From positions 1 to 64,000 of the forward strand of contig DASRAJ010000063.1 of the NCBI GenBank assembly GCA_035638255.1: DNA of 64,000 nt. The letters are read 5' to 3'. Of the stretch, positions 9,542 to 19,275 are shown one piece after another. The notes below the pieces were generated by a model. That model was not told the DNA's origin. It searched no databases and saw only the letters and a program-made list of their open reading frames with translations. The translations under genes were made by a program, and so were the position numbers. Numbering within the stretch: the stretch's first letter is position 1; the number at the start of each line of letters is the position of its first letter. The stretch is from DASRAJ01 sp035638255. GTDB taxonomy: Bacteria > Bacteroidota > Bacteroidia > Chitinophagales > UBA10324.

Positions 9542-11584
9542 TTAGTCTTTGCTGATTACAAGTTGTTTCCGGTACTCCTTCCCTTTTATTGTTATTACCA
9601 CGAAGTAAAGTCCGTCAGTAATTTCGTTGTCAAGCGAAACCTCTCTTGTGATGTTTCCCCCTGATAAATATCCTTTATCACTCATGATAACTTGTCCAAA
9701 AATATTTTGCACTTCCATTGAGTACGATTCATTCGTAGAATACCCCGCATTAAAGTTTATCCAGAAAATGTCATTGGCTGGATTTGGATATACTACCATT
9801 GAACTTTCTAACTCACCAAGCAAAAACTGACGTTCGGATAACGTAGTGAAGTTCTGAAAATCAGAATAGGGTCCCCAATTCTTATGATCACAATACGTGC
9901 AACGTGCTTTCACCTTCCACTTGTAAGAAGCATGTGGCTGCAACCCTGAAATAGTCACTGAAGTATTGCTTGTCGTGAGCGTATTAATAACGCCTGCATG
10001 TCTGTACAACACCTTGTACTTACTGGCATCAGGATTAGCAGCCCACGAGAGTATTGCCGACGATGATGTAAAGTTTGTAGCGGTTAATCCGGTCGGCGCA
10101 TCACAAACTAAATAGCCGGTGTAGGTGTATACATCAGAAAAATCGGAAGTGTCTCCACTCTCGCATACAGACGCAAGCTGAATTTGATTAGTCTGTCCAT
10201 ACTTGCTGGTGAACTGCATGCAGGTATCCGGAGCAGTAATCGTCTCATATATCCAGGTGAGAGCAGGAAGTGTATTCCATCTAATGATATATTCTGTTGC
10301 ACATTCAACGGGTGACCAACAGATTGACGCGATATTGCCGCAGATACTATCGATTGAAGTAATTACAGGAGATGAGCAAATACAGGGCGCTTCAGTAACG
10401 TCGAGGATATATTCCGCTCTTGTGCTTTCACTATTTTTCGAAATTGAATTTGTACCTGTATCAAGCATTCCCGAAGCATTGGTCCATGTGGTTACAGAAC
10501 CATCCCCTCTCTTAAATAAGGAAGCTGTCGATTCATTGTTTGAACTTATCGTGCCATCTCCAAAATCATAATTGTACGTAACATCATATTGCGGAATCGT
10601 GCTCGTGTAAGCACAAAAAACTCCGAAGTAAAATGAAGGAGTGATGTCTAATCCACCTATATCATAAGGCAATGATTTCACAAGATACGTCTGTACCCCG
10701 AGTGGATTGCCGGTAATGTTACTTACTGTGAATTGATCGCCTGAAAGATCAGTTTCAGAAATTGTAACCCCACTCCATGTGGATGTATAATTGTATTGGC
10801 TTTCATCGCCGATTGGTGCACCTGAAGTAATCTTCCCGACGGTACCAACAATAGTCCCATGCTCGGCAGGTAGAGTATTGTCATTCAAAGTCGAACTCGT
10901 ATATGATTCGTCGGCCGTCCAATAACCGATGAGGCCTGTCGTACCCGGATCTAACTTTTTGCACATGAAATCACGAATGTCCGTTTGACTTCGCTGTGTA
11001 GTCCAAAGCCGGACTTCGTCAAGAATTCCATGCAAATCGAATTCGAATGCGTTATCAATTGTGCGTCCAATACTGGCATGGGCTGCTGAATGTGTAATAG
11101 TTGTAGACGTTGAAGTTCCGCTCGATGGCACTTTTGTTTGCTCAACACCATTAAAATAAAAATGCATGTCCGTGACCGAACTGCTGGTTGCAGCAAGATG
11201 AATCCATCTGTTCAGAGGTAATGCTGTGGTTGTTTGAAATCCTCTTCTGTTTTGCTGCCCCGACCCACCTCCATTACCAAATTCCATAATCACTACTCCG
11301 CCGGGATTAATGCTTAAGTAAATTCCATAGTAAGCTGTCAAATCGTTATCAATACCCGTCAGCCCTGCTGCATGACTTGGGTAAGCCTGAAGATTAATCC
11401 ACATTTCAATAGTGAATGGAAAGGTGAGAGTATTATACACATCACCTAAGTCAATACCGTTACCGCCGTTGCCATTGAATTGCAGGGCAATACCTGAGCC
11501 GACAAAATTTGATTGGGCTTTAGTGAATGAAATCGAAAAGCTAATCAGGAACAATAAAATTGTGAATTGCTTTTTCATTGCCAA
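9542..11584 (-). CDS. LamG-like / fibronectin type III secreted protein with T9SS type A sorting domain
   Basis: 680 residues from the first ATG; the second ATG (MKKQFTILL, 11578) gives a cleaner signal peptide and may be the true start. The first 390 residues are a close paralogue of the 7552-9468 product (signal, LamG with FPFTIEMWI and LDEVRLW, then the YFGVFCA domain). The C-terminal half differs: two fibronectin type III-like units (ATEYIIRWNT, SSAILSWAANPDASKYKVLYRH, ASYKWKVKARC) replace the PKD and Ig segments, followed by a different type A domain (VVYPNPANDIF, DGLYFVVI). The domain swap between neighbours is direct evidence of modular recombination. Role: surface or secreted adhesin-like protein, ligand unknown. 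Confidence 0.9.
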   Translation of the reverse strand: MAMKKQFTILLFLISFSISFTKAQSNFVGSGIALQFNGNGGNGIDLGDVYNTLTFPFTIEMWINLQAYPSHAAGLTGIDNDLTAYYGIYLSINPGGVVIMEFGNGGGSGQQNRRGFQTTTALPLNRWIHLAATSSSVTDMHFYFNGVEQTKVPSSGTSTSTTITHSAAHASIGRTIDNAFEFDLHGILDEVRLWTTQRSQTDIRDFMCKKLDPGTTGLIGYWTADESYTSSTLNDNTLPAEHGTIVGTVGKITSGAPIGDESQYNYTSTWSGVTISETDLSGDQFTVSNITGNPLGVQTYLVKSLPYDIGGLDITPSFYFGVFCAYTSTIPQYDVTYNYDFGDGTISSNNESTASLFKRGDGSVTTWTNASGMLDTGTNSISKNSESTRAEYILDVTEAPCICSSPVITSIDSICGNIASICWSPVECATEYIIRWNTLPALTWIYETITAPDTCMQFTSKYGQTNQIQLASVCESGDTSDFSDVYTYTGYLVCDAPTGLTATNFTSSSAILSWAANPDASKYKVLYRHAGVINTLTTSNTSVTISGLQPHASYKWKVKARCTYCDHKNWGPYSDFQNFTTLSERQFLLGELESSMVVYPNPANDIFWINFNAGYSTNESYSMEVQNIFGQVIMSDKGYLSGGNITREVSLDNEITDGLYFVVITIKGKEYRKQLVISKD

Positions 11585-11612
11585 AAGTTTAGGTTAAAGA
11601 AAAATCAGGAAG

Positions 11613-11643
11613 CAAATCTATTTTGGATGACAAGCAATGACAA
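11613..11643 (-). promoter_or_regulatory. Bacteroidete-type promoter of the 9542-11584 gene
   Basis: TAGATTTG on the minus strand (11613-11620) matches TAnnTTTG, with TTG (11641-11643) 20 bases further upstream. It sits in the gap between the LamG gene start and the stop of the response-regulator gene, so the LamG gene can be transcribed separately from the regulatory pair. Confidence 0.5.
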
Positions 11644-11661
11644 TACTCAAAAAGGATGATT

Positions 11662-12312
11662 TTAACGACGGAAAAAATTCTTCCCTGCCTTATTGATTGC
11701 TTCAGTACGTGATTGGACCCGGAGCTTCTCATAAATATTGCGAATATGGGTACGTACGGTATTGATGGAAATGAAAAGTTGGTCAGCGATTTCCTTAATG
11801 CGTTTTCCATCGGCGAGAAGCTCCAAAATTTCATGTTCGCGTCTGGACAATGACTCAGAAGAGTTTTGACTTGAGGGAGGGCTGAAAGATGAAACAACTT
11901 TGCGCGCAATACTTGGGCTCATGGGGGAACCCCCGTTTACCAAATCGAATATAGCAAATCGAATTTCCTCAATGGGTGAACGCTTGAGCAAATAACCGGA
12001 AGCCCCTGCTTTGAGTGCGGCAAAAATCTTTTCATCATCTTCAAAGACTGTATTCATCAAGATCAAAGCAGAGGGATAACGCTCTTTTACTTGTCGCGTA
12101 CACTCCAATCCTGATATACCAGGCAAATTGATGTCCATTATAATTACATGCGGAATTTCATGCTCTAAATATTTCATGATATCTTCTGCTTTAGAAAAAG
12201 CAATAACAGAGAATCGGGATTCTTCACTAAGCATTTTATGAAGTGTATTTCGAAAATCAGTATGATCTTCCACTATGAAAATTTTTATTGATTCATTCTG
12301 TAGAGCACTCAT
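11662..12312 (-). CDS. NarL/LuxR-family DNA-binding response regulator
   Basis: 216 residues. Receiver domain 10-125 with the acidic pair E15/D16, phospho-acceptor D60 (VIIMDINLPG) and a conserved lysine in LLKRSP. A LuxR-type helix-turn-helix follows at about 155-205 (SRREHEILELLADGK, EIADQLFISINTVRTHI). It is phosphorylated by a partner kinase and binds promoter DNA. The partner is the kinase gene immediately upstream (stop 12357, 44-bp gap), so they form an operon. The pair lies inside an array of secreted-protein genes, which suggests but does not show control of those genes. Confidence 0.92.
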   Translation of the reverse strand: MSALQNESIKIFIVEDHTDFRNTLHKMLSEESRFSVIAFSKAEDIMKYLEHEIPHVIIMDINLPGISGLECTRQVKERYPSALILMNTVFEDDEKIFAALKAGASGYLLKRSPIEEIRFAIFDLVNGGSPMSPSIARKVVSSFSPPSSQNSSESLSRREHEILELLADGKRIKEIADQLFISINTVRTHIRNIYEKLRVQSRTEAINKAGKNFFRR

Positions 12313-12356
12313 ACTATCAAATGTATTTCGATCAATAGACTTCTTAAGTGAACAGC

Positions 12357-15302
12357 TTATGCATTTTCAAGAGGAACCTGAAGCTGCATTTTCACTCCTG
12401 CTTCCGGTATGATTTCAAAAGCGCCATTGAGCTCTTTTATTCTCCTCTCCATGTTGAACATTCCATTCCCCCTCGTTTCTTTTTCTGAGCCGATGATTCC
12501 AATTCCGTTATCGTGAATTGAAACAATAAGGTAATTATTTTCCAAACCTATTTTGACCTCAACTTTTGTTGCTTGAGAATGTTGAATAATGTTATTCATT
12601 GCCTCTTTGAACACCAGCACAATATTCCGCCTGAATCTCGACGACAGTTTTTTCTCAGGGATAAGTTCCGGGCTCTTCAGTGAAAAGTCAATCTTACTTC
12701 TTTCCTTAAAAACATAAATATATTCTTTCAGAAATCTCACAAGATCACTAAGAGAATCATTTGAAGGATTGAGTGCCCAAATAATTTCATCCACTTTTGA
12801 AATGGTATTTGATATTGAAGTTTCCATTGTTTCTAAATGTCTTTGCTCTTCATTACCGAATTGCTTGCTTCTCTTTGTCATTCTGGCAAGCATGAGAAGA
12901 TTGCTTAAATCTGCACCGAGATCATCGTGCATATCTGAAGCGATTCGATTTCGCTCATCAGCAAGAATTCGCTCTTGCTTAAGAAGGATTAATTGCTTTT
13001 GATACCGTCGGTTTAAATAAATTCTTGACAGCAAAAAAATTGACACAGCAATTGTCAATGCGACTAAAACTCTAAACCACCATTGCTGATAGAACAGCGG
13101 AGTGACTTTAATTGCCAGGTCAACGGGCATTGACCAATCAGAATTTATCTTACGCGCCCGCACTTGAAAATGATAGGATGAAGGTAACAGGGAGGATAGA
13201 AAAATGGAGCTATTATTTGTGCTAATCCAATTTTGCTGTGGATTCAAACGGTACTCATAAGATATTTTTTCTGGCTGCTGATAAGTAAGAGCAATCCAAT
13301 TTATTTCCAGTTTTGAATTATATGCAAGAGTAATATCTTTTAAACTTTTGAGAATAGAATCTCCTATTTGGACATGGGTAATGTAAATAGGGGGCGGATT
13401 ACTTTTTACCTCAGTTATTTTCTTGTTAACTACACAGACACCTTCAGACGTGGCAAGAAAAATATTACTTTCATTTACAGAAATATCGTTGATGTCATTT
13501 GACAAAATGCCATCGTCAGTAGTGATTGAATGAAGACCGGAAATTTGCTGATAGCTGCATTGAAAAATACTGAAGCCATTTCTTGTTGCTGCGTATATTG
13601 TGTCATTCTGAATGAAGATGCGAGTGCACAAATCGCTTACAAGACCATTCGATGAATTGAGTCGTCCGGTGATTTTTGCATTCTTAAGAAAAATTATTCC
13701 ATTGCCATAAGTGCCGATCACTATAGTTGAATCGGGTAATTGATTGATGTCTGTGACCTCAGGTTTAAATTCAGGCGCGAACTGCTTAAAATTATTTACA
13801 TGTTGGCCGTCAAAATTGAAAAGGTAATTGAAATTTTCAAACCAGATATTGTTATCGAAATCAAGATAAAGACAATAAGATCGCGATGTGTTGTCGGGAA
13901 TGAGTCGTGATATTTTTTCTCCTGCTTTTCCAAAGTCAGAAATTCTAAATATTCCTATCCCCGTTGCAAGAAGCAGATCGCCATTGTAATCAAATTTAAT
14001 GGCTGTAAAATTTTCAATAGGCCTTCCTTTATATGCCTCCAAAGGATGTAACACAAAAGTGTTAATATCAAGATTTTTTTTGCGCACAAAGAGTCCGCGC
14101 TGCGTGGCAGCGAAACAATCATCTTCCTCATTGAAAATAAGGCTTCTAATTTCTAAAGGAAATGGTTGCAAAGAGTATTTCTCTGTTGAATCATCACGAA
14201 GATAATAGACATTACCCCGTGAATTTCCGTAACAAAGATTTCCGGCTCTATTCAATTTTATGCAGCTTATTCGATTTGCTGATGCATAGGAATCGCGGTA
14301 AACTCGAGTGAGAACGCTGTTCGCAGAAATTTTGAACACACCGTCCCCAATGCTGCAGAACCAATAATTATTTTCGTTATCGAGTGCCACTGTTCCAATG
14401 TGTGTGCCTTGGAAAAACGAACCTGAATATTCGTATCCATGCTTTGTCTTTTTCCAATAGAAAGTTTCATGCCCTTTAGTAAACAACCAAACGCCATGAT
14501 TTATATCTACACCTAAACCCTCCAACTCATTATAGTGAGGAATTTTTTCTCGAGGTATTAATAAAGAAAGATGATCGTCATTAAGACAACAAATTCCATT
14601 GTGATTATTGAAAAAAGATTCCTTCGGAGTCACACATTTCATAAAAAAGAAGTGAATAGAATCAGTCCTAAAATCCGGAAGCACGAGTGAATCTTTGATT
14701 CCATTTACGAACTTGCTGCAATTGTACCGGTTAAATATCCAGTATTCGTGATCGCTTACTTCATGAACAAAAGACCAGTTGTCATAACCTTTATATCTAT
14801 AACCCATTTTTATTTCATTATGCTCGCCTGCTAAGGAAATTTCAAGGATTGTACCTGAGTTGTAAGAAATCCAAAAATTACCGTTAGTCCTTGGCGTTAC
14901 ATTTTCTATTGCACCGGCAGGCGAAACTGACCGAAGCAATGGATCATTTGACTCATTGAAGATTGAATCATTGCGATAGTAACTCAATCGTCCATTGAAA
15001 GAAAGGAACCAAAGCCGACTAACTTTATCTTCATACAAGCCAATAATATTATTGTCCGCTAACCCATCTTTCACCGTAAAGTTTCTGAAATGTATACCAT
15101 CGAATCTGCTAACTCCTGCATCAGTAGCAAACCACATAAATCCTTTGTTATCCTGTAACGCGTAATAAACAACTTCGCTTGGTAGTCCCTCCTTCACTCC
15201 ATAGTTTTGGTATACGGGATTCTGTGCAGATTCGGAAAGAGGAATTAGAAAAATAATTGTCGCAAGTGATACTATTATCCGATATTTTTTGACACGCATC
15301 AA
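12357..15302 (-). CDS. Two-component sensor histidine kinase with periplasmic propeller (Reg_prop/Y_Y_Y type)
   Basis: 981 residues. Signal peptide or signal anchor at 1-26. A long periplasmic sensor of two-component-regulator propeller repeats follows (NKGFMWFATDAGVSRFDG, NNIIGLYEDKVSRLWFLS, GDLLLATGIGIFRIS) and then a Y_Y_Y domain (about 640-725, ISYEYRLNPQQNWI, SSYHFQVRARKI). One membrane span lies at about 735-760. The cytoplasmic HisKA_3 dimerisation domain has phospho-acceptor H792 in DMHDDLGADL, and an HPK7-like ATPase domain carries FKEAMNNIIQHS and HDNGIGI. Propeller sensors of this family often detect glycans or other extracellular ligands; the ligand here is unknown. Unlike hybrid systems, the regulator is a separate gene just downstream. 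Confidence 0.92.
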   Translation of the reverse strand: MMRVKKYRIIVSLATIIFLIPLSESAQNPVYQNYGVKEGLPSEVVYYALQDNKGFMWFATDAGVSRFDGIHFRNFTVKDGLADNNIIGLYEDKVSRLWFLSFNGRLSYYRNDSIFNESNDPLLRSVSPAGAIENVTPRTNGNFWISYNSGTILEISLAGEHNEIKMGYRYKGYDNWSFVHEVSDHEYWIFNRYNCSKFVNGIKDSLVLPDFRTDSIHFFFMKCVTPKESFFNNHNGICCLNDDHLSLLIPREKIPHYNELEGLGVDINHGVWLFTKGHETFYWKKTKHGYEYSGSFFQGTHIGTVALDNENNYWFCSIGDGVFKISANSVLTRVYRDSYASANRISCIKLNRAGNLCYGNSRGNVYYLRDDSTEKYSLQPFPLEIRSLIFNEEDDCFAATQRGLFVRKKNLDINTFVLHPLEAYKGRPIENFTAIKFDYNGDLLLATGIGIFRISDFGKAGEKISRLIPDNTSRSYCLYLDFDNNIWFENFNYLFNFDGQHVNNFKQFAPEFKPEVTDINQLPDSTIVIGTYGNGIIFLKNAKITGRLNSSNGLVSDLCTRIFIQNDTIYAATRNGFSIFQCSYQQISGLHSITTDDGILSNDINDISVNESNIFLATSEGVCVVNKKITEVKSNPPPIYITHVQIGDSILKSLKDITLAYNSKLEINWIALTYQQPEKISYEYRLNPQQNWISTNNSSIFLSSLLPSSYHFQVRARKINSDWSMPVDLAIKVTPLFYQQWWFRVLVALTIAVSIFLLSRIYLNRRYQKQLILLKQERILADERNRIASDMHDDLGADLSNLLMLARMTKRSKQFGNEEQRHLETMETSISNTISKVDEIIWALNPSNDSLSDLVRFLKEYIYVFKERSKIDFSLKSPELIPEKKLSSRFRRNIVLVFKEAMNNIIQHSQATKVEVKIGLENNYLIVSIHDNGIGIIGSEKETRGNGMFNMERRIKELNGAFEIIPEAGVKMQLQVPLENA

Positions 15303-15368
15303 GAGGACTTTTACTGAAACATTTGATACGCCAAATTAGATATTCAGAAATATAGTCCAACCACAAAT

Positions 15369-17063
15369 TTATTTCTGCACTTCAAACTTGCTGTAAAACT
15401 TTCGGGAAGCAGTGATCGCCTCAACAAAATAAATTCCTGCTGCAAAATTTGAAACATCAATTTTCACTTTCTGATTTTCATTTTCTTCGCAAGGAGTCCT
15501 GCGGACAATTTTCCTTTCCATCACAACTTTCCCGGCATCATCTGTAATGCGTAAGAAAGAAACCGGTTCCTTGATTCCTGAAAGATCAATATTGATTCGA
15601 TTGGCGGCGGGATTGGGGAATATGGAGGTACCCTCAATAGCAATCTCATCAACTCCTGAAATGAGAACATACACTGTAAAGGAATTCACACAGCCATTTT
15701 CATTAGAGACAATCACTGTATAATAACCCGATTGCAAAACAGTGTATGATTGATCGGTTGCACCGGGAATGTCAACTGCATTCAATTGCCATTGATAAGA
15801 AGATGAATAGCTTGACGTAAGTGTGTATCCGGTTTGAGTGATGGTGGGAGCAGAAGGAGTTGCAAGCACGGTGATGTAATTATGGAGCGTGAGTGTATCA
15901 ATTCCATTTGCTCCGGATGTGATCAGCGTTACGTCATAAAGACCCGGCAAATTGTAACAAATCTGTGCAGGGTTTTGCTGAGTGGACGTCGAAGGATTTC
16001 CTCCATTAAAAATCCAATACCACGAAGTTGGATTATTCACTGACTGATCAAAGAAGTCAATGCAAAATTTTTCACAGATAGAAGTGTCAGTCGCTGAAAA
16101 GGGATTACATTGAATAACATTAATCGTATCCGATGAAATGCCACAGCCATCAAATACACGAACCCAATACTGTCCCAGTTGATTAATAATCAGTGTTGAG
16201 TCTGTTGATCCGTCCGACCATAAATAATTTTGAACAGTCCCGGTGACCGTAGGATTCAAGACCATAGTCCCTGAACAAAGTGTCGTATCATTTCCCAGAG
16301 ATACCGTTGCGGGAGCAATTCCATAGGGGATTGGGGTATAGTAAAGCATTTCAAGATCTGTTTGTGTCAATTCCCGATGGTAAAATCGAAGATCATCTAT
16401 TACTCCTTTGTAGTAGTAATTGCTTCCTATCTCATCGCGCATTCCGAGTCTACCATCATTATTAGTGTAGTCCATTGATCCACCGGAACCATCGTAATAA
16501 CCGGGATCATAAGCGCAGTCAATATAAAGATCCATGTCAGTAGCTCCCCGTATAACTGCGGCAACAAAATGCCATTGATTATCATTGATGAAAACTGTTC
16601 CCAGTTTTGTTCTTCTTGATGTCGAAGTAGTAGGTCCTCCATCGCCGTAGCTAATCGCTAAAACACCTCCATTACCGGGATTAACTTCGAAGATAATTCC
16701 GGTGTACACATCGGGTGTAAAATCATTGAGGAATATACCTGTTGTGTAATCAATAGAATTTGATTTTATCCAGCAACAAACACTAATAGGAAATGAAGTT
16801 GGATGAAACTGATTACCTCCAACCACTGAAATGTAATCTCCGTTCCCGTTGAAGTCATAAGCCGAAGCTGGATTGCTAAAACGATCATTAACTAAAGTAG
16901 CCCCTGATATCGTTCCATCATGTCCATTGCCGCTTTCATCAACAGCATTGCCATCGAATGGATAATATGCAATCAAGCTATCAGTAAGATTTTGGGCAAT
17001 GCAAATTTTGCACAAACCAATTAACACGATAATGAGAATTTTTTTTGAATGGAGGAAAGCCAT
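15369..17063 (-). CDS. LamG-like / PKD secreted protein with T9SS type A sorting domain (mosaic)
   Basis: 564 residues. Signal peptide 1-23; a LamG-3-like domain (LIAYYPFDGNAVDESGNGHDG, DLYIDCAYD, IDDLRFYHREL) that differs from the LamG of the neighbours. A short Ig-like stretch follows (LCSGTMVLNPTVTG, YLWSDGSTDSTL). From about residue 325 to the end the PKD, Ig-like and type A sorting segments are nearly the same as in the 17242-19176 and 21874-23820 genes (GNPSTSTQQNP, VLQSGYYTVI, TSIFPNPAANRI, AAGIYFVEAI). A distinct passenger is therefore fused to a shared 3' half. Its function is probably as a surface lectin- or adhesin-like protein. Confidence 0.9.
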   Translation of the reverse strand: MAFLHSKKILIIVLIGLCKICIAQNLTDSLIAYYPFDGNAVDESGNGHDGTISGATLVNDRFSNPASAYDFNGNGDYISVVGGNQFHPTSFPISVCCWIKSNSIDYTTGIFLNDFTPDVYTGIIFEVNPGNGGVLAISYGDGGPTTSTSRRTKLGTVFINDNQWHFVAAVIRGATDMDLYIDCAYDPGYYDGSGGSMDYTNNDGRLGMRDEIGSNYYYKGVIDDLRFYHRELTQTDLEMLYYTPIPYGIAPATVSLGNDTTLCSGTMVLNPTVTGTVQNYLWSDGSTDSTLIINQLGQYWVRVFDGCGISSDTINVIQCNPFSATDTSICEKFCIDFFDQSVNNPTSWYWIFNGGNPSTSTQQNPAQICYNLPGLYDVTLITSGANGIDTLTLHNYITVLATPSAPTITQTGYTLTSSYSSSYQWQLNAVDIPGATDQSYTVLQSGYYTVIVSNENGCVNSFTVYVLISGVDEIAIEGTSIFPNPAANRINIDLSGIKEPVSFLRITDDAGKVVMERKIVRRTPCEENENQKVKIDVSNFAAGIYFVEAITASRKFYSKFEVQK

Positions 17064-17241
17064 TTACAAGAGTTTGCTATGAAAGATAAACAGATTGAAA
17101 GACGAGTTTTTTAGCTTTTCACTTTTATAAGTACTAAACCTAATAATTGAAGTTAAAGAATCCACTTCCATTTGTTCTACTCATATTTCGAATTAGCTTT
17201 TCACTGCTTCAGCAGGCTCCGAAAGTTTCCAACGAAAAAAT

Positions 17242-19176
17242 TCATTTCTGCACTTCAAACTTGGTGTAAAACTTTCGGGAAGCAGTGATCGCCTCAACAA
17301 AATAAATTCCTGCGGCAAAATTTGAAACATCAATTTTCACTTGATGATTTTCATTTTCTCCGTAAGGAGTCCTGCGAACAATTTTCCTTTCCATCAAAAT
17401 TTTTCCTGCGTCATCAGTAATTCGTAAGGAATAAATTGGTTCCCTGACTTTTGAAAGATCAATATTAATTTGATTGGCGGTGGGGTTGGGGAATATGGAG
17501 GTACCCTCAATAGCAATTTCATCAACTCCTGAAATGAGAACATACACTGTAAAGAAATTCACGCAGCCATTTTCATTAGAAATAACCACTGTATAATAAC
17601 CCGATTGCAAAACGGTGTATGATTGATCGGTTGCTCCTGGAATGTCAACCGCATTTAACTGCCATTGATAAGAGGATGAATAGCTTGATGTAAGCGTGTA
17701 TCCGGTTTGAGTGATGGTGGGAGCAGAAGGAGTCGCAAGTACGGTGATGTAGTTATGAAGTGTAAGTGTATCAGTTCCGCCAGGGCCCGATGTGATGAGT
17801 GTAACATCATAAACGCCAGGCAAATTATAGCAAATCTGCGGAGGGTTTTGCTGAGTGGAAGTTGAAGGATTTCCACCACTAAAAGTCCAAAGCCAAGAAG
17901 TGGGGTTGTTCACAGACTGATCAAAAAAGTTAATGCAATACTTTTCACAGATGGTAGTGTCGGCTGCAGAAAAGGCAATACCCGAAAAAACTTTTACATC
18001 CAGAATATATTCCGCACGAATGGCTTCATTGCTCTTTGAAATATTGTCACTGATCATATCCAGTGTGCCATTTGCATTATTCCAGGATGTAACGGAGCCA
18101 TCGCCTCTTTTGAACAGCGCTGCCGTTGATTCATTATTTGAATTAATTACTCCGTCATTAAAATCGTAATGGTACACCACATCGTAACCTGCTGAACTTC
18201 CCGCCTGGGCACAAAAAACTCCAAAGTAAAATTGGGGAACCGTGTCTAATCCAATAGTATCATGCGGCAATGAATCAACAAGATAAACGTGAACTCCGTA
18301 GGGATTGCCCGTTACATTGCTTGCGATCAAAGAGTCACCGCAAGATTCGCTTACTGAAACTGTTACTCCGTTCCAGCTTGAAGTGTAGTCGTATGCGCTT
18401 GCGTCACCTATGGGAGCGCCCGAAGTTATTTTCGTGACATTGCCGTTGATGGTTCCATTCTCAGAAGGAGAAGTTTGATCATTCACAGTCGAGCTCGTGT
18501 ATGATTCATCAGCAGTCCAGTAACCGATGAGTCCTGATGTTGCCGGATCAATTTTCCTGCACATGTTGTCACGGATGTCGGTTTGCGACCGTGCCACATT
18601 CCATAGCCGGATTTCATCCATTTGTCCTATGAACATTTGATTTCCAAACACGTTAAACTGGCCACCGAATGATGCTGATGCAGATGAATGAGTAAGGATG
18701 GTCACTGCTGAATATCCATCCGTTGGTGTTTTACTTTGTTCAACACCATTAAAATAAAAATGAATATCCGTTACTGAAGAGCAGACAACGGCAATGTGCG
18801 TCCATTCATTTAAATTAATCGAAGTGGTGGTGATGTATCCCCTTCTGAATTGATAGCCTGATCCGATGCCATCACCAAATTCAATTTCAATTGTGCCCGA
18901 TGAGAATGTCCTGATCCAAAAGCCATAGTATGCTGACCCATCGTTATCAGAGCCCATAAGGCCACCCCAGATAGGCGGATTGGCACTTGGATTTATCCAT
19001 GCTTCAAAGGAAAAAGGAAATGCTAAAGTATTAAACACATCACCTGCATTAATATAATCCCCCACGCTTCCGTTAAACTTCATGCTAATTCCTGAACCGA
19101 TGAAATTCGATTGTGCCAGGGTCATTGAAACCGAAGTGCAAAAAGATATCAAAAGGAGAACCGAATATTTTTTCAT
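17242..19176 (-). CDS. LamG-like / PKD secreted protein with T9SS type A sorting domain
   Basis: The frame extends upstream to 19233, but the ATG at 19174-19176 starts a good signal peptide (MKKYSVLLLISFCTSVSMTL, then AQ), so I use 644 residues. LamG at about 20-235 (FPFSFEAWI, HFYFNGVEQ, MDEIRLWNVARSQTDI); a middle domain ending YFGVFCAQ; PKD (NPTSWLWTFSGG, DVTLITSGPGG); Ig-like; type A domain (TSIFPNPTANQI, AAGIYFVEAI). The 3' third is almost the same DNA as in the 15369-17063 gene. It is the closest relative of the 21874-23820 gene, from which a type B propeller gene separates it. No catalytic motif is seen. Confidence 0.9.
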   Translation of the reverse strand: MKKYSVLLLISFCTSVSMTLAQSNFIGSGISMKFNGSVGDYINAGDVFNTLAFPFSFEAWINPSANPPIWGGLMGSDNDGSAYYGFWIRTFSSGTIEIEFGDGIGSGYQFRRGYITTTSINLNEWTHIAVVCSSVTDIHFYFNGVEQSKTPTDGYSAVTILTHSSASASFGGQFNVFGNQMFIGQMDEIRLWNVARSQTDIRDNMCRKIDPATSGLIGYWTADESYTSSTVNDQTSPSENGTINGNVTKITSGAPIGDASAYDYTSSWNGVTVSVSESCGDSLIASNVTGNPYGVHVYLVDSLPHDTIGLDTVPQFYFGVFCAQAGSSAGYDVVYHYDFNDGVINSNNESTAALFKRGDGSVTSWNNANGTLDMISDNISKSNEAIRAEYILDVKVFSGIAFSAADTTICEKYCINFFDQSVNNPTSWLWTFSGGNPSTSTQQNPPQICYNLPGVYDVTLITSGPGGTDTLTLHNYITVLATPSAPTITQTGYTLTSSYSSSYQWQLNAVDIPGATDQSYTVLQSGYYTVVISNENGCVNFFTVYVLISGVDEIAIEGTSIFPNPTANQINIDLSKVREPIYSLRITDDAGKILMERKIVRRTPYGENENHQVKIDVSNFAAGIYFVEAITASRKFYTKFEVQK

Positions 19177-19275
19177 CCTAAAGTTTTGAGAGGTTAAAAA
19201 ATACGGGATGCAGCAGCATATCATGAAATTCAAAACTTAATTATTTTATTCAGCTTAAACATAATGAAAAAAATT

